A stretch of DNA of 64,000 nucleotides, taken from the NCBI GenBank assembly GCA_036186865.1, contig AP025045.1:16087669-16151668 (forward strand), given 5' to 3'. Of this stretch, positions 10,489-22,850 are shown in pieces. The translations under genes and the position numbers were made by a program. Below the pieces are notes generated by a model. It ran no database searches, had not been told where the DNA came from, and saw nothing but the letters and a program-made list of their open reading frames with translations. Origin of the DNA: Eustoma russellianum. Its lineage: Eukaryota; Streptophyta; Magnoliopsida; Gentianales; Gentianaceae. Positions within the stretch are counted from its first letter, which is position 1, and each line of letters begins with the position of its first letter.

Positions 10489-11769
10489 GGAGCATGAGTT
10501 TTCAGTAAAATTGATCTTTGTTCTGGATATTTTCAATTGAAGATCAAGGCCAAGGATATTCCGAAAACCGTGTTCAGGACGTATTATGGGCATTATGAAT
10601 TCCTTGTGATGCCATTCGGATTGACGAACGCCCCCGCAGGCATTCATGGACCTTATCAATCGAGTATTTCAATAGAAATTAGACAAGTTTGTTGTGGTTT
10701 TCATTGACAATATCTTGATTTACTCACCGGACGAAGAGTCACATGCAACCCATTTAAGGATCATCCTAGACATTCTACAAAGAAAGCAGTTGTACGCTAA
10801 ATTCAGTAAATGCGAATTTTGGCTGCACAGTGACGTATTTCTCGGCCATGTCATATCTGAGGATGGGATATCGGTAGATCCCAAGAAGATTGAAGCAATC
10901 ATAGAATGGCCACGGCCAACGAACGTTGCAGAAGTACAGAGTTTTCCTGGTCTCGCCGGCTACTATCGCAAGTTTGTTGAAGGATTCTCTCGGATTGCTA
11001 TGCCTCTCGCCTGATTGACACAGAAAAAGACAAAGTTCGAGTGAACTTCAGACTGCGAAAGGAGCTTTACCGAGTTGAAGGAGAAGTTGAAATCTGCTCC
11101 AGTTTTGGCTCAGTCAATTTCGGATGAAAGTTTCGTAGTGTACAGTGATACTTCGAAAAACGGACTTGGATGTGTGTTCATGCAGAAAGATCGAGTGATT
11201 GCGTATGCATCTTGACAGCTGAAGCCGTTCGAGCATAATGATCCAGTAAATGATCTTGAGCTTGCAGCTGTAGTCTTTGCCCTAAAGATATGGAGACACT
11301 ATCTGTAGGGTGAAAGGTACAAAATGTTTACGGATCACAAAAGTCTTAAGTACCTTTTTACCCAAAAGGAATTGAACATGCGCCAACGCAGATGGCTAGA
11401 GTTGATAAAGGATTATGACCTCTCTATCCAGTATCATCAAGCGAAAGCCAATAAAGTTGCCAACGCCTTGAGTCGAAAAAACGAGTCATCCGCGCCAACC
11501 TCCTCTACAGCATAATATGGGAGGGTTTGACCTAGAGGTAGTTGATTCCATTGATAATGTACTGGCTAAGTTGGATTTGATACCTTCATTAGATAGAATT
11601 AGAGAGGGTCAAGAAAAAGATGAAGCTTTGAAGAAAATTAATAAGTTGAAAATGAAGCCTTCTGAAGATTTTGATGTTAAAAATGACGACAGCTTGTGGT
11701 TCAGGGGTCGATTGTGCGTAACCGATGATGATGATATAAAGAATGAAGTTCTTTGGGAAATTGTGTGTG
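10489..11769 (+). pseudogene. pol: Gypsy E RT palm, RNase H and start of integrase (decayed, truncated)
   Basis: The RT continues with VFSKID, LKIKAKDIPK and the fingers/palm to VFIDNILIYSPDE near 10700. The second Asp of the catalytic DD pair is Asn here. RNase H follows (YSDTSKNGLG near 11140, VFALKIWRHYL near 11280, FTDHKSLKYLF near 11325). The start of the integrase region (SLWFRGRLCV) ends at about 11760, where the sequence jumps into the interior of an LTR, so the zinc-binding, catalytic and chromodomain parts are gone. Stops lie near 10492, 11012 and 11043 among others. This copy cannot make active enzymes. Confidence 0.9.
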
Positions 11770-13962
11770 CTACATGGATGTGTTTGTGCTTAAACTTAAA
11801 TATGACATGAGACCTACTATGCACAACATACGGGCTGTGTGGTGACTATTTGGTTAAGGAAATTAGTCATGTTAAAAATAGACTTTATGGGTGGTTTAAT
11901 GGATGGAAATGGCGTGTGCTATGTGTAAAATGGCAAGGCTATTTTGGCGTGACATATGTGTAGCCTAAAGATTATTACTAAATTGGAAATGATTATGCCA
12001 AAATAGGTATTTAGTGGTTAGTAAGCCATTTTAGAGAAATAAGGTTATTTGGAAAGTAATGGACAAGAAAAAGTGATAAAAGGTAAATCTATTGGAACTG
12101 GACAGTTTTAAGTGGCTTAATGTATGGCCTGAAAAAGAACATTAGAAACGTGAAATTTATCTCAATTTTGGTAGGATGGTAGCCTTATATGTTTAGTAAA
12201 AGTGAAAGGTGGAATTTTGGTAAAAGGACTTGTGGTTTGCTCTTAATAAATTTTTTAGTAGGAGTAGGTCACTGCAGTTCCAATAAATACCTTGATTTAG
12301 AAAGAAAATCAATTGACCCCCTTAAGTATATTGGATTGCCATGAAACTTTTACAGTACTTACCTAAGACATAGAAACATATGCTCATAGGAAGAATGTGC
12401 TTGAAATTACTGTTTTTATGGGGTAACAATTAAGGGAAATTCACGGTACAAAATCTGGAAAACAGGGCCGCAGGGTATAGTGTTTGTTGAGGCCTTAATC
12501 TTATTTAATTGGACTTGTAGGTGACGTTGGGACTTTAAATATTACTTCTCAGTGTATTGATTATGTTTCTAGTTTTTAATCTTAATTGGATAAGGCCTTA
12601 CGGCCCATTAAACTGAGGTAAGAACGGGTACAGTACTGCTTGACTCAGCAGTACCCTTTTCAGCAATTTAATGATTTGATGGTTTTAACTACCTCGAAAT
12701 GTTACGAAATATTTATGACATGCAGATAAGATACCATTATGCATATGTGTGGCATAAGTTTATGAAAATAGGCCTTGAATTGATAATCATGAGGCCACAT
12801 GAACAGAGCGTTACTGCTGGAATATTTTCCAGCTTAAGCGACAAGTCCGTATATGTGTTATGTGATGTATTTGGTCATGAATTTCATACTGCACATCATG
12901 CATTGCATTGTCCCCATTTACACGATTTATGAAATTGATTTTATGCCAAAGGAAATTAAGAAAATCTCTTTTTGAAAGAAAGATTTCCGTTTTGAAAAGA
13001 AAGACTCCTATTGGTATCATTGATTCCTGGCCAGCACAACCCGTTCCAGATCCGAGGTTAGTTAATCTGATGATGATTATGACTGTTTCAGGCCCGGAGA
13101 GAATAGACCTGATAATGATTTATGACCATTCAGGTCCGGAGAGAATAGACCTGATGATGATGACAGATTGTATGACAGTTTATGGATCCAGAAACAATAG
13201 ATTCGAAGGGATTGATATGACCACCTCAGATCCGGAGATAATAGATCTGAACACTCTCTATTTCTTGTTTTATGACGATGATAGTTTGAAAGAAAGGATG
13301 ATCGAACTTATCCTCATCTTATCATACTGCATCACATTTGCATATATATACATATTGCATTTAATATCTAGTCGAATGCTAGATATACTGTTACTTAGGT
13401 TATGATCTTATTATCTTTTGTTACATAAGTTATGACCTTATTTCATTTGGCGGCTAACGGATTTAAAGTTAGGTATGTTGAGAATCCAAATTCTTGGGAT
13501 TCGGTTCTTGTGTATACTTTCTATTTAATTCTTGGTTGTTTATGGTATACTTGCTGGTGACTTTGTCACTCACCCCCTTATTTTCCCTCCCAAAGCCAGT
13601 AGGAAACGGGGTAGATTGGATTGACAATGAGCCTAGAGTTCCATACCCATAGACGAGAGTGAGGATGGCAGCTAGAATTTTCATTATGATGGTTTATGTT
13701 TGATGGACTTATGTGGGAACAAACATTTTGGATTTCTCGTTTTATTTTGCGGACACGGTTGTAGACATTATGTCAGATATGCGGAATGTTTTATTTAAAA
13801 GTTTTTATTCTGCCTATGATTTTCTTACCTGTCGATATGTAGGCATGGAAGTCCATACATTTTGTTATGGACTATGACATGTTATGCATTGACGCCTGGT
13901 ACTCTTCGTAGTGAATACGGCGGGCGCACCGTATGCTAGTAGGCCGGGTACGAGGCGCTACA
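11770..13962 (+). mobile_element. Gypsy E 3' LTR, 5'-truncated
   Basis: Base 11770 aligns with base 5680 of the 5' LTR, and the two run in parallel to the shared end GGCGCTACA at 13962. The first part of this LTR and the rest of pol were lost in a single deletion. The right flank is TCAAC, but the left TSD is outside the window, so the pair cannot be checked. Open frames inside (12699-12932, 12908-13405) repeat those of the 5' LTR and are not genes. Confidence 0.9.
13085..13255 (+). repeat. Four-unit hairpin array in the E 3' LTR
   Basis: This has the same units as 7037-7205 of the 5' LTR, in the same order, but without the extra first unit. Units read TCAGGTCCGGAGAGAATAG plus ACCTGA and variants. 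Confidence 0.85.
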
Positions 13963-14204
13963 TCAACATTTCCCATCTCATCCGCATACATATATACGTA
14001 CATATGCTCACGCCATACATGCGCACATAAATGTATATACGTATACATACCTCACTCGACCCACTTTATTCCCAACCGACTACCCAACTCACCTCGTCTC
14101 ACCACCACCACCCTCAGCTCCCTACTGACCAGCACCATCAGAACACTCCTCACCCCGCACACCCTTAGCCCAACCCTTGTTTCCATCCCAAAAACCCAAA
14201 TCCG
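13963..14204. other. Unassigned spacer
   Basis: It begins at the LTR end of E, has an AT-rich stretch of alternating TATATACGTACAT-like sequence (13985-14050), then CCACCACCACC-type C-rich sequence. No motif places it in an element. It may be the target of E or the far side of a LINE breakpoint. Confidence 0.5.
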
Positions 14205-14945
14205 AATGATGGAGCCAGGCATCTAAAAATCTAAAAGAGCGACGACAAGGAATGGAGTTCATTTTACACAACAAGAGAAGCGGTGTGTGGTCAGATGTCG
14301 CACGAGATAAATGAGTTAACTGCAAAGTGTCAAATCCATCCTGAAACATAGAGTTAACAAAGATCCAGTCCAATATACGGCGTACTCTACCAAGACCTCT
14401 TCCTTCCGCCCATGTAAATCGAGTGCCTTGATATGGAAGCGACATAAGTGAGCATGTTTCAATGCACTCATTAAAATCTTGTAAAGCTGCTAAAGAAGGG
14501 GTGGATCGGCCACTGTGATCCTCCAGCGATCGAAAAGTATTGAAGTCACCGCCCACAATCCATGGTATCTGTAATGATGTAACGAAATCACTCAAAGAAC
14601 GCCATAAGTTGTGCCGCTGGGAGGGCGTATGTTTTGCATAGACCAATGATAGCACAAAAGTGTATTGCAATGAAATTGACTGCAAGGTAAAATGAACCAC
14701 TTGATCATGATCCTGTGTGTCAAGCGGACGAAACTCATTACCACGCCAAAAAAACCATATATGCTATGACTGCGAGGCATAGAACTGTGAGAATCCAAGA
14801 CGCAAGCCAAAACCAGTTATCTGTGACGATGTATATTTAGGTTCAATTAAGGCAAGTAAATTTAAATGGTGTTCGCTAATTAAGTGACGCAAACGTGGCA
14901 GAGAGGCACGAATGCCTCGAATATTCCATATTAAAATATTCATTG
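14205..14945 (-). pseudogene. LINE K ORF2: endonuclease domain fragment
   Basis: Read on the minus strand from the ATG near 14943: MNILIWNIRGI, the typical start of a plant L1-type ORF2, then LLALIEPK, PWIVGGDFNTFRS and SDHTPLLL. These are apurinic-type endonuclease motifs, and the domain nicks target DNA during target-primed reverse transcription. One in-frame stop lies near 14768. The frame ends shortly after the conserved RFLDAWLHHS segment, and the RT and RNase H parts are absent. The endonuclease is close to full length but the element is 3'-truncated. The family is certain from motif order; activity is excluded. Confidence 0.85.
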
Positions 14946-15464
14946 AGGAAGGGTGGAGGAACTTCCCTGAATAGCATGAGATGCACTACGTGTCAAAATG
15001 GTCGATGGCGGCAAGGGGGGCAGATCCTTTTGTGGCCTACGTTCACGACATGGAACCACAGGGATGAACGCTGCTTCTTCATCCTGTCCTTCCAGGCGTG
15101 ATATTAAAGTTTCATCATCAGGCGATGACTGCATGAGTTGCATGCGACGGGCAACATCGTCTGACACGACTGGAATTTCCTCTACAGTAGGGTCAACCGG
15201 TAAATCGTTATCTGAGGAATGCCCAATATCCAGATGTGTGATATCAGTGTCTGCATGTTGGTCCATTGCATCACAAAACCCTTTCGGCGTATGTTCATCA
15301 AAAGAATGATCTTGCGGCAAGGGAACCTGAACAGAGGCGGTGTGGGCCGTGATATCTGGATCATTTGAATGTCCTGCTGGCTCATCTAACTGTGACGCGT
15401 GCACATTGTGATCATCATTATTATTCCCAGCGACATCTTGACTTTGTGATGAGGTTTTGTACAT
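14940..15464 (-). CDS. LINE K ORF1, C-terminal part (acidic, low complexity)
   Basis: An open frame directly upstream of, and just overlapping, the ORF2 start, as in L1-type LINEs. The 174 residues are rich in Asp, Ser and His, with a Pro-rich segment (RRPQKDLPPLPP) near the C-terminus. No zinc knuckle or RNA-binding fold is visible, so only the position supports ORF1. It is likely 5'-truncated near 15470, where the sequence changes to LTR-like. The frame may not start at its first Met. Confidence 0.55.
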   Translation of the reverse strand: MYKTSSQSQDVAGNNNDDHNVHASQLDEPAGHSNDPDITAHTASVQVPLPQDHSFDEHTPKGFCDAMDQHADTDITHLDIGHSSDNDLPVDPTVEEIPVVSDDVARRMQLMQSSPDDETLISRLEGQDEEAAFIPVVPCRERRPQKDLPPLPPSTILTRSASHAIQGSSSTLPQ

Positions 15465-15475
15465 TGCTTGGATAT

Positions 15476-15828
15476 ACTATACCATAATTGAAATCGGGTT
15501 AGATTGGAACAAAAATCTTCTACTCTTTTTTCTGTTCCTTCTTCTTTTTCTTCCCTCACTCTTAGCTCTCGGTTTCTTTCTTTTTTACTAGTGTAGGCCG
15601 AATGCAACAAATTAAGATGGGAAGAAAATGGATTTGGGGTGTTTAAGTAGCAGTTAAGGATAGATATTGGGGTTAATGGGAGTTTATGGTGGGGTTATAA
15701 AGTTTGAGGAGTAATGAGAATAATAGAGAATTAATAGAAAATAATTTTTTTCTTAACATATTTGTTGCACACTGAAGTGCCAGATAATATATTTTATTTT
15801 ACTATCATTTTTTAACATGGACGTAACA
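15476..15828 (-). mobile_element. Gypsy D 3' LTR fragment
   Basis: On the minus strand this begins TGTTACGTCCATG directly after a purine tract, as expected for the start of a 3' LTR. It runs about 350 bp and then gives way to LINE K. It differs from the other gypsy LTRs here, so D is another subfamily. The rest of the LTR is not seen. Confidence 0.6.
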
Positions 15829-15842
15829 TTCTTCCCTCTTAC
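15829..15842 (-). promoter_or_regulatory. Polypurine tract of gypsy D
   Basis: Minus-strand purine run AAGAGGGAAGAA abuts the LTR start. The motif TTTCAAGGACGAAA lies just upstream, as in the other gypsy elements here. Confidence 0.75.
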
Positions 15843-15869
15843 AAAAGGTTTCGTCCTTGAAACTTATGC

Positions 15870-16868
15870 ACCTTAACCAAATAGGTGTGGGTACTTCTTC
15901 TGGACCTCTTCCTCAAGCTCCCAAGTTGCCTCTTGCTCAGGGTTATTCGGCCATTGAATATTAACATATGGAATGATTATCCTTCTCAAGACTTGGTCCT
16001 TACGATCAACAACACGTATCGGTGTCTCCTCGTAAGTCGTATCACTCCTTACCTTCAATGTTCGAGCCTTGAATACATGACTTAGGTCGGATACATAGCG
16101 CCTCAACTGAGGTACATGAAAGACATTGTGCACTTGCTACAATGCTGGAGGTAGCGCTAGTCGATAGGCCAATGTCCCAACCCTCTCGAGCACCTCAAAA
16201 GGACCAATATATCTCAGACTCAACTTGCCCTTGTCGTCAAATCTCATGACTCCTTTGCTCAAGAAAACCATAAGGTAAACTTTTTTCGCCCACGACAAAC
16301 TCAATGGTCTTCTCTTGGAATCCGCCCAACTTTTGCTGCGATCCTGAGCCACCTTGAGCCTTTCTTGAATGATCTTTACCTTTTCCAATGTTTGCTTAAC
16401 CAACTCAGGTCCAGTAATAGTATTCTCTCCAACTTCCAGGTCGTTAATGTTCAACCTTTTTTCTTGACAAACTATGCACTGGTCAACATACTATGCAATC
16501 TCGCACTTCATACCATATCACCAATGATTCTTCTTCAAATCTTGGTGTCTTGGCGGCCCCCAAGTGTATAGAAAGTCTTATGTTATATGACTCCTTCAAC
16601 AATTCTTTCTTCAGAGCTTCATCATTCAGCGCACACAAGCATCCCTAAAACCGAAGGCCTCCATGATTAGACAATTAAACCCAATCAACGTGCTCATTTT
16701 GGAGTCTATCTCGAATACCACAAAGAGCCACATCATCTTTGCGGGCATCTTTAATTCAGTCCATCAAGGTTGAAGTGATGATGAATGCTGCCAAAACGTT
16801 CGCTGTCGAGTCAACAATATCCAAATCAAAATCTTCAAACTCTCATTCCAATAGAGCTTGGCTTAAGT
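15870..16868 (-). pseudogene. pol: Gypsy D integrase C-terminus with chromodomain-like tail (decayed)
   Basis: The minus-strand frame 15873-16133 has HNVFHVPQLRRYV and WELEEEVQKKYPHLFG, a chromodomain-like C-terminus of the Tekay/Del type that would guide integration to heterochromatin. Frame 16137-16454 gives the integrase C-terminal region (DRSKSWADSKRRPL, GPFEVLERVGTLAYRL). The two are separated by a stop. Further right, pieces of the RNase H-integrase linker and the zinc-binding region are visible near 16560-16860, but the catalytic core with its D,D,E residues is deleted. The gene is cut at 16868 by gypsy C. Confidence 0.82.
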
Positions 16869-19800
16869 TGTAGCGCCCCGAACCCCGGCCCAGCCGGATA
16901 CGGTGTGCCCGTTGTACTTCACTACAGAGAGTACCAGGCGTCCGTCCATAACATAACAAGTCCAGAAATATGTGGACTTCCATGCTTACACGTCAACAAG
17001 TAAGCAAAACCGAGGCAGAATAAAAACTTTTTAAAATAAAAATGTCTAGGCAACCATCATTAGTCTTACAACACGATCGTAAAGTACGGAAATCACAAAA
17101 GTAAATGTTTCCATCATAAATTCATGAAAAGATCATCAATCATAACCATCTCGTCAAGTCTCTTAAGTCGTCCACCTCTCGCGCTTTACGGGTAAGGAAC
17201 CCTAGGTTCATCTTCGATCCATTCAACTCTAATCCCTGCGGGTTCTCGGAGGAAAAATAAGGGGTGAGTGACAATGTCACCAGCAAGTAAACTATAAATA
17301 ATCGTGAATTAAGTGGAAAGTACATACAAGAACCGAACCCCAAAAATTCGGTTTAAAAACATACCTGACCTTCTATCCAAAACCCGCACATAATAAACCC
17401 GTATCTCATCAAAGATCATATCTTATAAAAATATCATAACTCAATAAAGATCATAACCTAGGAGTTCCCAAGTCATAATAACTTAGTCTGAGTAACATGT
17501 AACATACGTCGATGAATCTTTTCTTTAAATACGCTTTTTCATCATTCTTTCTCATAAATTCGTGACATGACATGTACCATGCAATTCGTGACATGACGCT
17601 TTACATACACACACGTACAACCTATTCTTTAGGCTGGAAAAATTTTCCAGAATTATCATTCCGTTTGCACGGCCTCAAAACCTCATATTTTAGGCCCATT
17701 ATCATAGGTTCGTGACATACATACGCATAAGGATGTCATTTCTATACGTCACACAATTTTCGTAACAATACGAGACATGCAAGACGCTTAAATTATTTTA
17801 TTACCAACCGGGTACTGCTGAATTTCAGCAGTACAGTACCCTTTCTTTTTCTTTTCTCTTAAGTCCATTTAGTCTCATTTAATTTGGGCCACCACTTGGA
17901 AAATACTGTAGACATACCGAAAATTATGTCTCATAAGTCCAAATCTCACAAATGAGTCTAAGCCCAAAACAATAAAGCCATACAACCAAGTCCTTAATTC
18001 TGCCCAGTTTTCCAGATTAGTGATACCAACTTAACCTAGGCAATTTATCCAATAAAATAATAATTCTAGGGTGAGAAATTTACATGGATGTGTTCATCAA
18101 TGTCCTAAGTAAATTTCATAAAATTTTTGGAATAACATAATAACATTCAAGGGGTCATTTGTTCACTTTTCCAAAACGGGTAGATGCTGATTTCTGGAAT
18201 GACTAGTTTTACCACGAATTTTATTATGATCAAACCATAAGTCCTTTTTCGAAAATTCCAACTCACAAACTTAATAAACACATAAGGCTAGCATCCTACC
18301 AAAAATCAACCCATTTTCATATTTCTAAGGTCCTTTTTCGGCTCATCCATTACACCACTTAAATTCTGCCCAATCCAGTGAATTTCAGCTTGACAAATTT
18401 TACTAAAAGTTCCATTAAGGACAAACCACAACTTATTTAACCAAAATTCCAACTCTTATATGTACTACATAAATAGGGCTAATGTCATACCAAAAATTAG
18501 TTTAATGATACTCTTCTAAGATCCATTTTCAGGGCTTGCAAGGTGCATCATTATTTTGCCCTATTTCAGTAATTCTCATTATTGTCACATTTCCTTACTA
18601 AAAGTGTCCCAACTTGAGTTATTTGGCCTAATTACCTTACTAAACATCAAATACACCTTTAGCACACGGTTTTGCAGATTCTAACACACTCCAAAGGTCA
18701 TCTGCACATCACTTCAAAACAGTTTCGAAGGTTACACAAATCACTCCTTGGTCTTGTACCTTTTGTTCATAATAAAGATCCATTCTTGGTATGTTTGGGG
18801 TGTACGTACCATACCCCCAAAATAGCCCATTTCACACGAATGCAAGGGCTTAAATCATGTTTCCTTAATGAACATATTAAACTTAAGTCATAAAGCATGT
18901 ATCTTGAACGCATTCTTTACCACACAAATTACAATCTACCACAAGAATCACCTTTATCATTCCTTTACCTCCAACCGTACCCCCTTACATGCCAAAGAAG
19001 AAAACTTTGCCATATTCACCTTAGATTGACATCATATTCATACTAAAAAGAGCAAAGACTCCACCTTTGAAGAAAATTTCATACATGCAAGCCTCTTCAC
19101 TCAAGAATCCGAAAGTTTCATGCATCAAACCTAATATTTCACATCTAAGATTAAAGCTTAGTAGCATCTAGACATTCAAGCATGCCCTTTCACACACAAG
19201 CCATGAGTATTTATAGTGTACTTGCCTTCATGGTTCTTAGATCTTGCTTGAACTTGTTGGAACAAGAAGTGCTTCCTCCCACCTTTTCCTATTACACACG
19301 GTTTAGGGTAGGAATATTTGTTAACCATCTCTTTAAATACATACAACAACTAAGTTGGGGGTTAGATGGTCTTACCAATTGCATCTTGAACGGGTTTGAG
19401 AGGAATCCAATCCCACTAAGAAACTACCCTTACTTGGTGCCTTGAAAACTTCCACCTAGGGTCGTGGGGTTCATGGTTTTGACATGGAAGAAAGATGCCA
19501 TATGAGCTTCACTTTTTAAAGTGTGAACTTACTAAAGATTGTTAGTATTTGACTTACTTAGACAAGGCTTGAATTTGAAAATGGTTCTTGGACCTCTTGG
19601 CTCAAGCTCAGCCGTATACCTTGAGGGAAAGAAGGAATATTTCTTGCTCTTTGGGTCGCCTCTTAGATAGTAAATAACTTAAGAAGGTGTTAAAAGGTTT
19701 CTTGTTAAAAGGAGAGAAATAAACCTTCTTGGGTATGTGTAACCGGCGGCCCTAATCATGAGGGGAGGGAAGAGCTTCTCATGTGCATGTCCTCATTTAA

Positions 19801-20116
19801 TGCCTAGCCATAATTTGCTTTTAGGGTTACATACTAGTCTTGAAGTCACTTATTTTCTTAATAAGGCCCCATGGCCGAAATATAAGTGGGTACACTTATA
19901 CATGTATGGGTTTAATTCAATTGCATCTTATCCATGGTCATAGCTTACCCACTTTCCTATCTCAATTTTCGTACACTACACACATATGCGTGTTTAAAGT
20001 ATATTTTCAACTATTATCTTTTGAATACGCCTTTCAATAAAATCCTTTAGGCCAATATCGAGTCATAGGCCGAATATATACATATATAAATAAACATGAC
20101 ATACATACTTCTTATA

Positions 20117-20168
<52 letters not shown>

Positions 20169-21174
20169 CAAAAGTGAGGTTTCAGCTCAATAAAATATTC
20201 CGTTTCATAAAAAAAATATATATATATATATCCAATACCATGCATATAACTATGTACATATGCATATACCATGTGAATATACTTTCTATGAAATTGAAAT
20301 AATCAAACCGAAAATGACTATGGTTAGGGGTGAGATACTCTTGGTTTACCCCATTGGAGAAGGAAACCGGCGGTGGAGGGGTTTTATTCCCAACTCATTT
20401 ACTCCTTAATCATTATACCCCCTTCTAGAATTTTAAGCTACTTTTTACAAAGTTTCTATGGTGGTTAAAGGAATCACCATGGGTTGCCCATGGTTTAATT
20501 TCGGTGGTTAAGGTATATTTAGTAGCTCCACCATGTTTGAATCACCTTTTTAGAATGTTTAATGAAAAAGGCCACTAGGTACATTAAAGAAAATGGTAGA
20601 ATTTGGTCCTTAATCTCCTAGCTCCATGCGTCCCTCGTTGCTAGTGGAACTTTTAGTGAGTTACACATTCTTACAACAACATGATTTTGTGACTACCTTA
20701 CCCATAACTATCTACGTTGTTGCTTTAATAAGCACTTAAGGAGTCTGGTTAAGTCTTTCTAGCAAAAAGGTGGTCTCCTTTACGCCTCCCCTACCCGGCG
20801 GCCTTAATGGGGAAAAGAAATGCTTTCCCCTCTTTTTACCTTTTAAATCTCTTTTAGTAAGGTACTAAATGCTTATTATAACTTTCTATGTTTTCTCTCA
20901 CCATTACAACAAGGGTTTATTGTTTGTGGTAAATGGGACTCCACTTTAATGTCCCCATGCTCTATGCCGAAATTTATCAGTGATATTGAGGAAAAAACTA
21001 CCAACCCACATGCTTCCTTATCTTTACTTGGGGTAGTATACTATTTTCCTTTCATTATTGGATAATCGTAGGTAATTCTTGAAATATTCTTCTTTAGAAA
21101 TATCATTATACCGCGCCACTTCATGCTAGCCCCGGATATAGTACCGTTATTTGGTGGGGTACAAGTGTACAACA
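16869..21174 (-). mobile_element. Gypsy C 3' LTR, 4306 bp
   Basis: On the plus strand it starts TGTAGCGCCCCG (minus-strand LTR end) and finishes GTACAACA next to a purine tract. It shares the terminal GC block, the GTGAC/GTCAC dyad (near 17270) and the CTGGAA and GTACTGC dyads with the family, but lacks the hairpin array found between these modules elsewhere. Left flank TAAGT differs from the right flank of the whole unit (TAAAG after 23328). No gene is supported inside. Confidence 0.88.
20116..20232. repeat. (TA)n microsatellite in the C LTR
   Basis: A long pure TA run of about 48 bp at 20118-20165, with a second short run near 20217-20231. It produces spurious Tyr-Ile open frames on both strands. 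Confidence 0.95.
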
Positions 21175-21889
21175 TTCTCCCCCCCCCTTAATATAAGTTT
21201 CGTCCTCGAAACTGAAGTCAGTACGGTATAGGCTTCCATGTTTCTTTACGCCTCTTTATGACTTTTCTGACATTCCCCTTTCCCATAAAATCTGAGACTT
21301 CACTTACAAGGCAGGAACTGCTTAAAGATATCAGTACTTATGGAATCATTTAAAATCTTATGCTACACCAGGTCCCACTGGATTGTAACGTTACTGCTAG
21401 GGTGCGTTGGGCAATTCCCAACTTACAATCCTGAACTTACGCCTAATCATATCCTAGATATCATACTCGATCTCCCTAATGGTCTTGTGACGCTTCCTTC
21501 ACACATATCTCATCATCTTACATTATTCTATGAATTCACTTTTAAGGAAATTCCTACATGCAAAATAACTAGCAATTTTATGCCTCCCGGTCCTTATACA
21601 ACTCCTTAGCGGTTTATATGCAGTGGACCCAATAAATTATCGATCTTTAAATAGTGGTATCAATTCTTTACAGTAATTTTGTGGAGCTCTTTTTATCTAG
21701 GTACTTACCTGATCATCGAGGACCCAACACTTGCAGCACATTCTAGTTTTCAGGCTCTAGTTGTGCTACCCTAGTGGTCTGCACTGTCTACTAATCATTG
21801 AGTATGTAGAAATCTTTCCTTAGGATCCCTTATCCAGCGTCCTATATATATTCATACTTGGGAAACAAGCAAGGTAAAACGTAAGTACT
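21175..21889 (-). other. Gypsy C PPT and internal remnant
   Basis: The minus-strand purine tract AAGGGGGGGGGAGAA (21175-21189) abuts the LTR. Next to it is AGTTTCGAGGACGAAACT, a palindromic motif that also precedes the PPT in D, A and J. The rest to about 21890 shows no recognisable pol domain. Nearly all of protease, RT and integrase is missing, so C could move only with enzymes from another element, if at all. Confidence 0.7.
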
Positions 21890-22625
21890 TTGCGTTTTAA
21901 GTTGGATGTTCAAACATACCTGTTTGTAGTTTGGAAGTTTCAAAGTTCCCTGGATAGATCATTCTTCGATCCAGACTAGTATTCTTGGTTGGTTTGTTGT
22001 TAGTCCCATCTAAGTATGGCTGCCATCTTCTACCCCTTCTCTTATCATGCCCATCACGTCTCTTCTTTCGCCCTTCCGCTATCTTATTTTCGCGCTTTGC
22101 TTCATTACAGTCCTTCAGCAGTTCATCAAAGGTCCTTGAGTGTGCCTTGACCAACCAGGTCTTAACTTGGAAGCTTAGACCGCGCATAAATCTGGTTATC
22201 TTCCACTTTTCGTCGTCTATAACCAGGGGAGCATATCGTCCTAACATAATAAATTGACGGACATACTCTGAGACTGTGGTGTTTGGTTCTTGTTTTAGCG
22301 TATCAAAGTCTTCAATCCTTTCTATGACCAGTTCCAGGGAGAGGAAAGCCCCACAGAACTCTTCTAGAAATCTTGCCCAGACTATTGGTCGAGGTAGTGG
22401 CTGGATATTTGTCCTTCACCACTCACCGGCCTAACCTATCAGAAATGGCCGGACTATTCGTGCCCTTATCTCATCCGGCACCTTCACCCACCAAAGTTTA
22501 TTCTCAACTTCGTTGAACCATTGCTCTGCCTCCTCTAGGCTAGTCCCCCCATCAAACCGCGTATTTTATGCTTTAACTAGCTGTCACCGTACCGGTCCGT
22601 GATGTCATATGCACCACATAGCGTT
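21890..22625 (-). pseudogene. gag: Gypsy C gag remnant
   Basis: The minus-strand frame 21897-22247 holds the end of a retrotransposon Gag capsid domain (EKWKITRFMRGL, TFDELLKDCNEAKRE), then a basic tail. Upstream, in broken frame to about 22620, are further capsid segments resembling the B gag (FLEEFCGAF-like, TLKQEPNTTVSEYVRQF). Stops and shifts separate them, and the zinc knuckle is not seen. It would have formed the particle shell. It is now inactive. Confidence 0.75.
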
Positions 22626-22850
22626 GGTTTTATTCGAATTCATACCGAGATAAGCGACAAGATTTAATTCGTAACTCAATGAAAATTCCTAGTGGCATGT
22701 AAATAGATACAATATGGGGCAAATTCTTTAAAGCATCGTCAACTAGGGTTTTATCACTAAATCGAACCCTAACTTCTAGTCTAAGTCATCCTAGTCCAAG
22801 GTCAACCCACATCTAGGATCATGTCTTAGATCTAAGGGAATTTTGAGGAG
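22626..22850 (-). other. Gypsy C 5' leader remnant
   Basis: This resembles the B leader (54150-54290), with repeated AGTCTAAGTCATCCTAGTC-type phrases. The PBS and the proximal LTR part are missing, because the leader is joined directly to LTR interior near 22850. Confidence 0.65.

Noticed and set aside
10405..10500. RT interruption in E as simple random decay
   Set aside because: The same boundary carries an interval of the same size in A and nearly so in B, with GT starts in all three, which random indels would not give.
12908..13405. 165-codon plus-strand open frame (and its partner at 6979-7356)
   Set aside because: It is read through LTR hairpin repeats, present in both LTRs of E with disruptions; no protein family motif.
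18672..18893. Short open frames in the C LTR (also 19182-19445, 21340-21609)
   Set aside because: No motif, in LTR or decayed internal sequence, and of a length expected by chance.
20096..20302. Overlapping Tyr-Ile-rich open frames on both strands
   Set aside because: Pure product of the (TA)n microsatellite in the C LTR.
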